Positions 9,315 to 16,666 are shown, numbered from the stretch's first letter. The stretch: DNA of 16,925 nt from Actinomycetales bacterium (GCA_022838965.1 JALHDK010000013.1:1-16925); one strand, 5' to 3'. Notes: a model not told the origin generated them from the letters alone. A program made the numbers and translations.

Positions 9315-10121
9315 ATGCTGCAGGCACTGGTCGTCTCCCTGCTCGCGGGCCTGGCCACCTCCATCGGTGGCCTCCTCGCGATGCATCGGCGCACCCTGGA
9401 ACGGGAGTACCTCGCGGTGAGTCTGGCGTTCGCCGCCGGGGCGATGCTGCTGGTCTCGTTCATGGAGATCCTGCCGCTGGGGGTGGACGCGATGCTCGAG
9501 ACGCAGCCGCCCCGGGCGGCGCAGGCGATCGTGTACCTCGCGTTCTTCGGCGGGATCGGGATGGTGCTGGCGATCGACCGGTTCCTGCCCTCCTCGTTGA
9601 ACCCCAGCGAGATCGAGGGTCGCGAGGCGGCGATGACCGAGCGGGATGCCTCCCACAACCTGCACCTGCTGCGGTCGGGTGTGCTGGTGGGCCTGGTGCT
9701 GGCACTGCACAACTTCCCCGAAGGGATGGCCACCTTCTTCACCACCTATCAGCAGCCCTCCATCGGCATCACGCTGGCGGTGGCGATCGCGATCCACAAC
9801 GTCCCGGAGGGCATCGCGGTGGCGGCGCCGGTGTTCGCGGCCACGAAATCACGCCGCAAGGCGCTGTGGTGGGCGACGCTGTCCGGGCTGACGGAGCCGC
9901 TGGGGGGCCTGATTGCGGCGGCGCTCATCGCGTGGGTGGTGCCGGCCAGCTTCTTCGGGGTGTTCTACGGGGTGGTGGCGGGGATGATGGTGTTCCTGGC
10001 GCTGGACGAGCTGCTGCCCGCTTCGTGGCGGTACAACACCGCGAACCACCAGACGATCTACGGGATGGTCTCGGGGCTGGCGATCGTGGCGGTCAGTCTC
10101 GTGCTGTTCGCGGGGGGGTGA
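9315..10121 (+). CDS. ZIP-family divalent metal transporter (ZupT-like)
   Basis: 268 residues from the ATG at 9315; an in-frame ATG at 9270 would add a non-hydrophobic leader and is less likely. About eight hydrophobic segments are visible. The paired metal-binding motifs of the ZIP family are intact: HNFPEG (residues 132-137) and HNVPEG (161-166), as in E. coli ZupT. Such proteins import Zn2+, and often Fe2+, Mn2+ or Co2+, across the cytoplasmic membrane. A short cytoplasmic loop (about 94-118) carries charged residues and a histidine but lacks the long His-rich loop of some ZIPs. It diverges from mfd and converges on the ABC exporter. A TACTGT at 9299-9304 might serve as a -10 giving a very short leader, but I see no good -35. 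Metal specificity cannot be read from sequence, so no symbol is assigned. Confidence 0.88.
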   Translation: MLQALVVSLLAGLATSIGGLLAMHRRTLEREYLAVSLAFAAGAMLLVSFMEILPLGVDAMLETQPPRAAQAIVYLAFFGGIGMVLAIDRFLPSSLNPSEIEGREAAMTERDASHNLHLLRSGVLVGLVLALHNFPEGMATFFTTYQQPSIGITLAVAIAIHNVPEGIAVAAPVFAATKSRRKALWWATLSGLTEPLGGLIAAALIAWVVPASFFGVFYGVVAGMMVFLALDELLPASWRYNTANHQTIYGMVSGLAIVAVSLVLFAGG

Positions 10122-10163
10122 GGCTCGTGCCGCCACCATCCGATCGCAGTGCCCAGGTCAGCC

Positions 10164-12071
10164 TCACGCTTCGGCGAACTGAGTCGCATGGAGGTCTGCA
10201 TACAATCCCCCCGCCGCCAGCAGTTCGGCGTGGGTGCCTCTCTCCACCACCCGACCGCCCGCGAGCACCACGATCGTGTCCGCCGCCCGGACTGTCGAGA
10301 GGCGGTGTGCGATCACCACGCTGGTGCGGCCCACCATGGCGCGGTCCAACGCCTTCTGGACAGCTGCCTCCGACTCGGAATCCAGGTGGGCGGTGGCCTC
10401 GTCCAGCACCACGATGCGTGGCGAGCGCAGCAACATGCGCGCGATGGCCACGCGCTGCTTCTCCCCACCGGAGAGTCGATGGCCGCGGTCTCCCACCACC
10501 GTGTCCAGACCGTCAGGGAGGCGGCCCACCAGTCCTGCCACCTGCGCGTCGGCCAGCGCCTCCCACATCTCCGCCTCGGTGGCATCCGCGCGTCCGTAGG
10601 CCAGGTTCGCCCGGATGGTGTCGTGGAAGAGGTGAGCGTCCTGGGTCACCACGCCGAGCGCGCGGTGCAATGACTCCGACCTCACCTGACGGACGTCGAT
10701 CCCACCCACCTCCACCACACCGGAATCCGGGTCGTACAGCCGGGCGATCAGCGAAGTGACGGTGGTCTTGCCCGCGCCGGACGGGCCAACCAGTGCAAGC
10801 ATTTCGCCTGGCCGCGCCGCGAAGCTGACGCCCTGCAGCACGGGGCCCTCGGCAGTGGCACCGGTCGCCGTGGTCAAGGGCTCGCCGCTCCCGTCGGCGG
10901 TGGGTGACTCCAGGGAGAGAAGTGAGACCTCCTCTCCACGCGGATAGGTGAAGGTCACATCGCGGAGCGTGACACCGAGCGGACCCGGCGGCAGATCGCG
11001 GGCGTCCGCGGCATCGGAGAGCATCGGCTTGAGGTCGAGCACCTCAAAGACCCGCTCGAAGCTCACCAGGGCGCTCATCACGTCGACCTGCACGTTGGAC
11101 AATCCGGTGATGGGCCCGTACAGCCGGCCCAGCAGCCCGGCAAACGCCACGAGCGTGCCCACGGTGATGGTTCCCGCGATCGCGAGGACTCCGCCAACGC
11201 CGTACACGAGTGCCGTGGCGAGCGAGGCCATCGCCGCCAGAGAGGCAAAGAAGACCCGGTTGGACATGGCCTGCTTCACGCCAATGTCCCTCACCGCTGC
11301 GGCGCGGGCGGCGAACTCGGCCAGTTCCCGCTCTGCCGAGCCGAACAGCTTGACCAGCAGCGCGCCTGCGACATTGAAGCGCTCCGTCATGCGGTTGCCC
11401 ATCTCCGCGTTCAGCCCCATGGCCTTTCGGCGGTAGCCCGCGAGGCGACGCCCCACCCGCCGCGCGGGCAGCAGGATGAGGGGCACCACGACCAGGGCGA
11501 CGAGCGTGATCTGCCACGAGAGCAGGAACATCGTGGTGAGCACCGCGGCGAGCGTGACCACGTTCGAGACCAGTGAGGCCAGGGTGGAGGTGAACGCCTG
11601 CTGCGCTCCGATAACGTCCGTGTTGAGGCGCGTCACAAGTGACCCGGTCTGCGTTCGGGTGAAGAAGGCGATCGACTGGCGCTGGACGTGGTCGAACACA
11701 TCGGTGCGCAGGTCGTAGATGAGCCCCTCCCCGATGCGGGCCGAGTACCAGCGCACCAGGAGGTTGAGCGCCGCCTCCACCACGGCGACCACGGCCACGA
11801 GGGCGGCGAGGATCACCACCAGACGGCTGTCACCGGTCGCGACCCCGTCGTCGATGATGCGCTGCAGCAAGAGCGGTGTGGCCACCACGAGGAGGGAGGA
11901 CACGACGGTCAGAACGAGGAAGGTGATGATCTGCCCGAGGTAGGGGCGGGCGTAATCGACCACCCGGCGGGTGGTACCTGGCGTGAGATGGTGGTCCACC
12001 ACCGCGGAGTCCTTGCGGTAGGAGGACGCGAACCCACCGGGCCCGCCCATGCCCCCGCCACCCACGCTCAC
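10164..12071 (-). CDS. ABC exporter half-transporter (fused permease and ATPase)
   Basis: 635 residues. It has a glycine-rich N-terminus (GGGGMGGPGG), then a type I exporter membrane domain with six expected helices, the first around TFLVLTVVSSLLVV. A complete nucleotide-binding domain follows, with Walker A GPSGAGKTT (about 428-436), Q-loop VTQDAHLFHD, signature LSGGEKQRVAIAR (about 532-544), Walker B IVVLDEATAHLDS and H-loop IAHRLSTV. It should act as a homodimer, since no partner half-transporter is adjacent, and export a lipid, drug or peptide that is unknown. The ATPase has a serine/threonine/glycine-rich insertion of about 25 residues before EGPVLQGVSF, longer than usual. The GTG start overlaps the pth stop (GTGA), implying coupled translation with a housekeeping gene. 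Confidence 0.93.
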   Translation of the reverse strand: MSVGGGGMGGPGGFASSYRKDSAVVDHHLTPGTTRRVVDYARPYLGQIITFLVLTVVSSLLVVATPLLLQRIIDDGVATGDSRLVVILAALVAVVAVVEAALNLLVRWYSARIGEGLIYDLRTDVFDHVQRQSIAFFTRTQTGSLVTRLNTDVIGAQQAFTSTLASLVSNVVTLAAVLTTMFLLSWQITLVALVVVPLILLPARRVGRRLAGYRRKAMGLNAEMGNRMTERFNVAGALLVKLFGSAERELAEFAARAAAVRDIGVKQAMSNRVFFASLAAMASLATALVYGVGGVLAIAGTITVGTLVAFAGLLGRLYGPITGLSNVQVDVMSALVSFERVFEVLDLKPMLSDAADARDLPPGPLGVTLRDVTFTYPRGEEVSLLSLESPTADGSGEPLTTATGATAEGPVLQGVSFAARPGEMLALVGPSGAGKTTVTSLIARLYDPDSGVVEVGGIDVRQVRSESLHRALGVVTQDAHLFHDTIRANLAYGRADATEAEMWEALADAQVAGLVGRLPDGLDTVVGDRGHRLSGGEKQRVAIARMLLRSPRIVVLDEATAHLDSESEAAVQKALDRAMVGRTSVVIAHRLSTVRAADTIVVLAGGRVVERGTHAELLAAGGLYADLHATQFAEA

Positions 12072-12670
12072 GGGGTGGCCTTCGTGTGGAGGTCCATCTG
12101 CGCCTTCTCGAAACCGCGGGTCACGACGTCGACGACGGCGTCGGCCGCCTCCTCGACCATGAGGGCCGCCGCTGACTGCTCGGCTTTGGCGAAGTCCCGC
12201 AACACGAAGTCGGCGGGGTCCATCTGGCCGGGTGGGCGCCCGATGCCGAGACGGAGGCGGGCGTACTCCCGCGTGCCAAGGTGCTGCGTGAGTGATTTCA
12301 GGCCGTTGTGACCACCCTCGCCACCGCCGAACTTGAGGCGGAGCACCCCGGGCGGCAGGTCGAGGTCATCGTGCACCACGAGAAGGTGGTGGGTCTCGAT
12401 CCCGAGTGCGCGGGCGAGGGCGGCCACCGGACCGCCGGTCACGTTCATGTAGCTCAGCGACTTCGCGAGCACCACCCGGGGCCCGGGGACGCCGCCCGGC
12501 AGAACGCCCAGCCGGGCGTCCGCCACGAGGGTGCGCGACCGGTGCGCCACCCAGCGCGCTCCGGCGCGCCGGGCCAGCAGGTCCACAACCATGTGTCCCA
12601 CGTTGTGCCGGTTGCGGGCGTACCGCTCGCCGGGGTTACCGAGGCCGACGACGAGCCACGGATCGGCCAC
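12068..12670 (-). CDS. pth: Peptidyl-tRNA hydrolase
   Basis: 200 residues from the GTG at 12668-12670, chosen because AAGGAGG lies 5 bases upstream and because the protein then opens directly with the conserved LVVGLGNPGERYARNRHNVG stretch. A further upstream start would add about ten non-conserved residues. Pth releases peptides from peptidyl-tRNAs that drop off the ribosome, recycling tRNA in the cytoplasm. Catalytic His22 (HNVG), Asn76 (SYMNVTG), Asp101 (HDDLDLPPG) and Asn122 (GGHNGLKS) are all present. The C-terminal helix ends DLHTKATP. It follows rplY, the common actinobacterial order prs - rplY - pth, but a hairpin between the two genes may lower its expression. Its 3' end overlaps the ABC exporter start. 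Confidence 0.96.
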   Translation of the reverse strand: MADPWLVVGLGNPGERYARNRHNVGHMVVDLLARRAGARWVAHRSRTLVADARLGVLPGGVPGPRVVLAKSLSYMNVTGGPVAALARALGIETHHLLVVHDDLDLPPGVLRLKFGGGEGGHNGLKSLTQHLGTREYARLRLGIGRPPGQMDPADFVLRDFAKAEQSAAALMVEEAADAVVDVVTRGFEKAQMDLHTKATP

Positions 12671-12684
12671 GTCCTCCTCCTTCC
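12671..12684 (-). promoter_or_regulatory. Strong ribosome binding site of pth
   Basis: The minus strand reads GGAAGGAGGAGGAC directly before the GTG start. The AAGGAGG core is 5 bases from the start and decides between this GTG and upstream alternatives. Confidence 0.75.
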
Positions 12685-12705
12685 ACGCCCCCCGACACAC
12701 GCGGC

Positions 12706-12732
12706 GCCCGGGTACGTCAACCGTACCCGGGC
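12706..12732 (-). terminator. Perfect stem-loop between rplY and pth
   Basis: Arms 12706-12716 and 12722-12732 are an 11-bp perfect inverted repeat with a 5-base loop, 13 bases after the rplY stop. No T-run follows on either strand, so it would be the U-less kind common in high-GC actinobacteria, or an RNA-processing or attenuation structure. The structure is plain; the role is inferred. Confidence 0.58.
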
Positions 12733-12745
12733 ACCACTGACGGGA

Positions 12746-13360
12746 TCAGGCTCCAGCCGGCTCGGAGGTCGCCGCGGACGACGCCGCCTCCGCAGCAGCG
12801 GCCTCCTCGGCCTCGGCGGCCGCGCGCGGCGAGGACACGACGACGACGGCGGTGTCCGCCGGGACGTCCGTGGTGACGCCGTCCGGCAGTGTCAGATCGG
12901 CGACGCGGACGACCGTGCCGTCAGCGAGGTCGGTGACGTCCACCTCGATGGCCTCAGGAATCGCCGTGGCAGGCGCGTGCACCGTGAGGTTCTGCAGTTC
13001 CGCGGTGGCGATGGTTCCCGGGGCCGACTCGCCGGTCACGTGAACGGCCACATCCACCGTGACCTTCTCCCCCCGCCGCACGATGACCAGGTCCACATGT
13101 TCGATGGCGCGCAGAACCGGATCGATCTGGACGTCCTTGACGAGCGCCAACTCCTTCTTCTTGCCGTACCGCAGGTCCACCACCTGGTTGGCGGAGCCGC
13201 GCACGATGAGGAAGGTCTCGTGTTCGGGGAGATTCAGGTGCACGGGCTGGGTGCCGTGGCCGTACAGGACGGCCGGGATGAGACCGGCGCGGCGCGCGCG
13301 CCGGGCGGCACCCTTGCCGAACTCGGTGCGCAGGGTGGCGTTCAGCTGGGTCTGGGACAT
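12746..13360 (-). CDS. rplY: 50S ribosomal protein L25, general stress protein Ctc form
   Basis: 204 residues, the long two-domain version. The N-terminal 5S-rRNA-binding domain (about 1-95) opens LNATLRTEFGKGAARRARRA and includes GLIPAVLYGHG. The C-terminal CTC/TL5 domain (about 100-180) includes IPEAIEVDVTDLADG and LPDGVTTDVPADTAVVVV. A flexible alanine/glutamate-rich tail ends the protein, as usual in actinobacteria. L25/Ctc stabilises the 5S rRNA in the central protuberance of the large subunit, and the long form is stress-linked in Gram-positives. The ATG is preceded by AGGAG at about 7-base spacing. A plausible promoter lies at 13482-13511, giving a leader of about 115 bases. The expected upstream neighbour prs is present only as a 3' remnant. 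Confidence 0.96.
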   Translation of the reverse strand: MSQTQLNATLRTEFGKGAARRARRAGLIPAVLYGHGTQPVHLNLPEHETFLIVRGSANQVVDLRYGKKKELALVKDVQIDPVLRAIEHVDLVIVRRGEKVTVDVAVHVTGESAPGTIATAELQNLTVHAPATAIPEAIEVDVTDLADGTVVRVADLTLPDGVTTDVPADTAVVVVSSPRAAAEAEEAAAAEAASSAATSEPAGA

Positions 13361-13481
13361 TGACGGCTCCTGTCGGATCGGGCTGGGGCCCCGGCGCGCG
13401 ATTCGCGCGGAAGGAACGCCGTTCCACCGCGTCGATCACGGAAACCACCCGTGCGGCTTCCCTCGCCGAGGCAACCCGGAC

Positions 13482-13511
13482 ATGATATCGGCCCCCGCGA
13501 GATCGGGCCAA
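13482..13511 (-). promoter_or_regulatory. Candidate sigma70-type promoter for rplY
   Basis: On the minus strand TTGGCC (13511-13506) and TATCAT (13487-13482) are separated by 18 bases, matching the -35 at 4/6 and the -10 at 5/6. Transcription would begin near 13475, leaving a leader of about 115 bases that contains a short self-complementary CGCGCGATTCGCGCG element near 13396. Inferred by consensus only. Confidence 0.45.
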
Positions 13512-13538
13512 AGCGGAGCCTCACCGAGGCCGGGTGAC

Positions 13539-13565
13539 GGGCGTGCACGATGGATCCGCACGCCC
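13539..13565 (-). terminator. Hairpin after the prs stop
   Basis: Arms 13539-13546 and 13558-13565 form an 8-bp perfect inverted repeat with an 11-base loop, 10 bases past the prs stop on the minus strand. There is no T-run. Possible U-less terminator separating prs from the rplY promoter. Confidence 0.42.
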
Positions 13566-13575
13566 CACGAAGCGC

Positions 13576-13842
13576 CTACGAGGCGCCGTCGAACAGCGAC
13601 GTCACCGACCCGTCGTCGAACACCTCACGGATCGCCCGGGCGATGAGGGGAGCGATCGGGAGGATCGTGAGTCCGTTGAACCGCTTCTCGGAGGTGATCG
13701 GGAGCGTGTCCGTGACGATCACCTCCCGGGCGCCGCACTCGGACAGCCGGCGCTGTGCCGGATCGGAGAGGACGCCGTGGGTGGCGGCCACGATCACGTC
13801 CTTCGCGCCGGAGGCCATCACCACCCGGACCGCCTCGGAGAT
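13576..13842 (-). pseudogene. prs: Ribose-phosphate pyrophosphokinase, C-terminal remnant
   Basis: The last 82 codons of the fused frame, up to the TAG at 13576-13578, are the end of an actinobacterial PRPP synthetase. They read GAKDVIVAATHGVLSDPA, then GAREVIVTDTLPI, then LTILPIAPLIARAIREVF and GSVTSLFD at the end. The full enzyme is about 320 residues and makes PRPP from ribose 5-phosphate and ATP. The ATP- and metal-binding N-terminal half and the PRPP-binding loop are missing. Its position directly upstream of rplY and pth is exactly where an intact prs is expected in actinobacteria, so the intact gene probably exists in the source genome and is lost only in this sequence. It is cut off at the join, with no frameshift or stop. 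Confidence 0.88.
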
Positions 13843-14619
13843 GAGGAAATTGGGGGCCGGAGGCGCATGGAAGGTGGTGGGATGGAACTGAACGAACTCG
13901 GCGTTGATGATCCTGGCCCCGGCCCTGTTGGCCATGGCCAGGCCGTCGCCGCGGGCCCCCTTGGGGTTGGATGTCCTCAGGAAGATCTGGCCCAGCCCTC
14001 CCGTGGCCAGGATCGTCTTTTTTGCGACACAGCGGAAGATAAGGCCCTTCTCCTGATCGAGGAGATAGGCTCCGACGCAGGAATTGGGCTCGTAGACGGC
14101 GAGCCGGTTCAGGGAATGATGGGAGGGGGTGAGCAGGTCCACGGCGGTATGCCGGGTCAGCAGGGTGACGTTCGGCTGCTCCCGGAGGGCTTTGACAAGT
14201 TCCTCCTCGATCGCCTTGCCCGTCGTATCGGCGGCATGGAGGATCCGCGGGAGCGAATGACTCCCCTCGCGGGCGAGGGAGAGCGTCCCGTCGGAGGTGC
14301 GGTCAAAGGCCACTTTGAGCTTGTCCAGAAGGATCTTCTCGACGAGACCCGGCCCCTCTTCCGCAAGGATTCTGACGCTCGGAGGATAGCAGTGCCCGGC
14401 CCCGGCGTGGAAGACATCCTCCTGGAGCCTTTCCGGCGAATCCCCCTCTCCGCGGTAGACGATCCCCCCCTGGGCGTAATGGGTGTTCGACTCCTCCGGG
14501 TCGGAGGCCCTCGTGACAACGACTACGGAAAGCCCCGCTTCGGCCAGAAGCAGCGCCGCCGTGCCGCCGGCGATCCCGCAGCCCAGGACCAGAACATCCG
14601 CTTCGACGCAGACCGTCAT
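13576..14619 (-). CDS. nadB: Chimeric open frame: NadB N-terminal part joined to Prs C-terminal part
   Basis: One uninterrupted frame of 347 codons, ATG at 14617-14619 preceded by GGAGA. Residues 1-265 are the FAD-binding part of L-aspartate oxidase, which oxidises aspartate to iminoaspartate for quinolinate synthesis. Visible are the dinucleotide-binding VLGCGIAGG (about 11-19), SNTHYAQGGI, SHSLPRILHAADTTG, ATGGLGQIF, and EFVQFHPTTF with NFLISEAVR. A complete NadB would go on for roughly 250 residues. Here the frame instead turns at 13825-13842 into the last 82 residues of ribose-phosphate pyrophosphokinase. The NadB part belongs with nadA and nadC (13 bases after nadA). The product would lack the NadB capping and helical C-terminal regions and the catalytic N-terminal half of Prs, so it is very unlikely to work as either. 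Most likely an assembly join, not a true fusion. Confidence 0.9.
   Translation of the reverse strand: MTVCVEADVLVLGCGIAGGTAALLLAEAGLSVVVVTRASDPEESNTHYAQGGIVYRGEGDSPERLQEDVFHAGAGHCYPPSVRILAEEGPGLVEKILLDKLKVAFDRTSDGTLSLAREGSHSLPRILHAADTTGKAIEEELVKALREQPNVTLLTRHTAVDLLTPSHHSLNRLAVYEPNSCVGAYLLDQEKGLIFRCVAKKTILATGGLGQIFLRTSNPKGARGDGLAMANRAGARIINAEFVQFHPTTFHAPPAPNFLISEAVRVVMASGAKDVIVAATHGVLSDPAQRRLSECGAREVIVTDTLPITSEKRFNGLTILPIAPLIARAIREVFDDGSVTSLFDGAS
13825..13842 (-). other. Junction between actinobacterial and foreign sequence
   Basis: The minus strand reads ATCTCCGAGGCGGTCCGG (residues ISEAVR). In NadB proteins this follows NFL and precedes a GEG-type motif; in actinobacterial Prs a similar stretch precedes GAKDV. 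On the low-coordinate side gene content, GC and codon use are actinobacterial; on the other side they are not. These ~18 bases could be identical in both source genomes, enough to bridge a short-k assembly graph. Confidence 0.75.
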
Positions 14620-14632
14620 CGGATGTCTCCGC

Positions 14633-15664
14633 CTAGCCGACGCGGAGCATCCGCTCCACGGCCCTCAACGCCCGAAGGCGGATCTCTTCGGGAACGGTCA
14701 CCTCGTAGCGGAGCAGGCGAAGGGCCTCAAGGGTGTTCTCCAGGGTGATCTTCTCCATGTGGGGGCAGCGGATTCCCCGGTCCCTGAGGAACACCTTGTC
14801 GGGCATTTCCGCAGCCAGATAGTCCGCCATGGCCGCCTCGGTCAGCAGGAGGTAGCGGGGATGACGGGTCTCCCGGACGACGCGGATCATGGCCGACGTC
14901 CCGCCGCAGAAGTCCACGGCCTCGGCGACCTCGGGGGGACATTCGGGGTGGGCCAGGATGAAGACGTCGGGGTAGCGCCCGCGAATCTCCCGGACCTGCT
15001 CTGCCGTGTACCGTTCATGGACCTCGCAGCGCCCCTTCCAGCCGATCATCTGGAAGTCCAGCTCGGGATCGTCACGCTCCCCGTCGAAAGAGGGGAAGAT
15101 GACGTGCCGGCCCGTGCTGCGGGCCACGTTACGCGCCAGGAACTCGTCGGGAAGGAAGATGACCGTGTCGCTCTTCAGCGAGTTCACCACGGCCGCCGCG
15201 TTGCCCGAGGTGCAGCAGATGTCGGTCTCGGCCTTCACGTCGGCGTAGGTGTTGATGTAGGTCACGACGGGGACGCCGGGAAATCGGGCCCGAAGGGCTC
15301 TCACGTCCTCTGCGGTGACGCTTTCGGCGAGAGAGCATCCGGCGCCGCGGGCCGGGATGAGGACCCTGCTGGCGGGCGAGAGGATCTTGGCCGTCTCGGC
15401 CATGAACTCCACCCCGCAGAAGACGATCACGTCCCTGCCCGCCCCGGCGGCGATGCGGCTCAACTCAAGGGAATCTCCCGTGTAGTCGCTGACGAACTCG
15501 AGGATGGCCGTCTCCATATAGTTGTGGCCCAGGATCACGGCGTTCCGCTCCGCCTTGAGCCGTTCGATCTCCGCCACGACCCGGACCTTGCGCTCCAGGA
15601 TCTCCGGAGAGTCGGTCCGCCCCAGACGCGCCGACATCTCGATGAAACGCTGCCTAGTCTCCAT
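14633..15664 (-). CDS. nadA: Quinolinate synthase
   Basis: 343 residues from an ATG with AGGAGAG upstream at about 7-base spacing. NadA condenses iminoaspartate from NadB with dihydroxyacetone phosphate to quinolinate, using an oxygen-sensitive [4Fe-4S] cluster. Diagnostic features: ILGHNYMETAI (44-54) with VSDYTGDSLELS (58-69), CGVEFMAETAKIL with Cys83, TYINTYADVKAETDICCTSG (135-154), GWKGRCEVHERYT with Cys213, and GIRCPHMEKITLENTLEAL with Cys300. Cys83, Cys213 and Cys300 occupy the places I would expect for the cluster ligands. It overlaps nadC by 11 bases and is followed by nadB after 13 bases, an operon-like layout. Base and codon use differ from the actinobacterial genes to the left, with more AGG, GGA and A/T-ending codons. 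I cannot name the source taxon; an anaerobic non-actinobacterium is a guess. Confidence 0.96.
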   Translation of the reverse strand: METRQRFIEMSARLGRTDSPEILERKVRVVAEIERLKAERNAVILGHNYMETAILEFVSDYTGDSLELSRIAAGAGRDVIVFCGVEFMAETAKILSPASRVLIPARGAGCSLAESVTAEDVRALRARFPGVPVVTYINTYADVKAETDICCTSGNAAAVVNSLKSDTVIFLPDEFLARNVARSTGRHVIFPSFDGERDDPELDFQMIGWKGRCEVHERYTAEQVREIRGRYPDVFILAHPECPPEVAEAVDFCGGTSAMIRVVRETRHPRYLLLTEAAMADYLAAEMPDKVFLRDRGIRCPHMEKITLENTLEALRLLRYEVTVPEEIRLRALRAVERMLRVG

Positions 15665-16535
15665 CGTTCACTCTCCTGAAATCTTCCATATCGACGAGGA
15701 TGCTGATATCGAGGGCCTCCACCGAGTGGGTCAGCCTGCCGCAGGAGATGAAATCCACCCCTGTCTCGGCGATGGCTCTCACCGTCTCCAGGGAGACGTT
15801 GCCCGAGGCCTCGAGGGGAACCCGTCCCGCCGCAACGCGGACGGCCTCCCGCATCTCTTCTGCTGTCATGTTGTCCAGAAGGACACAGTCCACCCCCAGG
15901 GGAAGGACCTCTTCCAGCTCCCTCAGGTTCTTGACCTCCACCTCGATGGGACGCTTCCGGCGATCGTGACGCCGGACCTCGGCGACGGCCGTCGTGATCC
16001 CTCCGCCGGCGGCGATATGGTTGTCCTTGATCAGGACCCTGTCGAAAAGCCCGAAACGGTGGTTCCGTCCCCCGCCGGCGCAGACGGCCCTCTTGTCGAA
16101 AAACCGCAGCCCCGGCGCGGTCTTGCGGGTATCCAGAATCACCGCTTTCGTGTCTCGAAGGACCTCCACATACCTCCGCGTCGCCGTGGCGATGCCCGAC
16201 ATGCGCTGGAGAAAGTTCAGGGCCACCCTCTCTCCCGAAAGAATCGCCCGGCCCGGCCCCCTGACGACGGCCAGGAGAGTGCCGCAAACGACTTCGTCGC
16301 CGTCCCGGACAAGCGGCTCCAGTTGGACCCTCCCGTCGATCAGGAAGAAGACCTCCGCCGCCACATCCAGCCCGGCAACGACCCCGGCAGCCTTGGAGAC
16401 CACCCGGGCTTCGATCAGGGCTTCCTGCGGGATGGTGCTGTCCGTCGTGATATCTCCGTCACCGATATCCTCGTTCAAGGCGTTCCGGATCGCCTCGATC
16501 GCCTCATAGGGCAAGCTCCTGCTTTCCAAAAGCAT
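15654..16535 (-). CDS. nadC: Nicotinate-nucleotide pyrophosphorylase (carboxylating)
   Basis: 293 residues from the ATG at 16533-16535; a TTG at 16548-16550 would add five residues. Neither has an ideal ribosome site (GAGGTG abuts the ATG), so the start is uncertain. NadC makes nicotinate mononucleotide from quinolinate and PRPP with loss of CO2, the third de novo step after NadB and NadA. Numbered from the TTG, recognisable motifs are the N-terminal EDIGDGDITTD (27-37), ERVALNFLQRMSGIAT (107-122), DTRKTAPGLRFFDKRAVCAG (140-159), GGRNHRFGLFDRVLIKDNHI (160-179), EVEVKNL, LLDNM, EASGNVSLETV and SCGRLTHSVEALDIS. First gene of the nadC-nadA-nadB run; a good promoter is 35 bases upstream. It overlaps nadA by 11 bases, suggesting coupled translation. 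Confidence 0.95.
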   Translation of the reverse strand: MLLESRSLPYEAIEAIRNALNEDIGDGDITTDSTIPQEALIEARVVSKAAGVVAGLDVAAEVFFLIDGRVQLEPLVRDGDEVVCGTLLAVVRGPGRAILSGERVALNFLQRMSGIATATRRYVEVLRDTKAVILDTRKTAPGLRFFDKRAVCAGGGRNHRFGLFDRVLIKDNHIAAGGGITTAVAEVRRHDRRKRPIEVEVKNLRELEEVLPLGVDCVLLDNMTAEEMREAVRVAAGRVPLEASGNVSLETVRAIAETGVDFISCGRLTHSVEALDISILVDMEDFRRVNDGD

Positions 16536-16569
16536 CACCTCATCTCTCAACTCGGAGGGGACTGGAGCG

Positions 16570-16598
16570 AATATGAGTTACTGCCTCAAATAAGTCAA
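16570..16598 (-). promoter_or_regulatory. Sigma70-type promoter of the nadC-nadA-nadB operon
   Basis: On the minus strand TTGACT (16598-16593) and CATATT (16575-16570) are spaced by exactly 17 bases, matching consensus at 5/6 and 4/6. Transcription would start near 16563, giving a short leader before the nadC start. The local sequence is AT-rich compared with the coding regions. Confidence 0.6.
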
Positions 16599-16666
16599 GC
16601 TGCTCTCCCGAATCTCCTCTTTTTCCCGCCCCTTCGTCATGGCGGCGTTCTCCAAAGGCAGCCCGT

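Noticed and set aside
10118..10167. An 8-bp inverted repeat (gtgaggct / agcctcac) between the convergent ZupT-like and ABC genes as a terminator
   Set aside because: The loop is 34 bases, there is no T-run, and the stem cannot be extended; too weak to list.
13576..14619. The NadB-Prs frame as a genuine novel fusion enzyme
   Set aside because: Both parts lack essential halves (Prs ATP and PRPP sites; NadB C-terminal region), and gene neighbourhood and composition change at the same point.
13534..15679. Plus-strand open frames opposite nadB and nadA
   Set aside because: No recognisable domains and no ribosome sites. The minus-strand Nad proteins carry full catalytic motifs.
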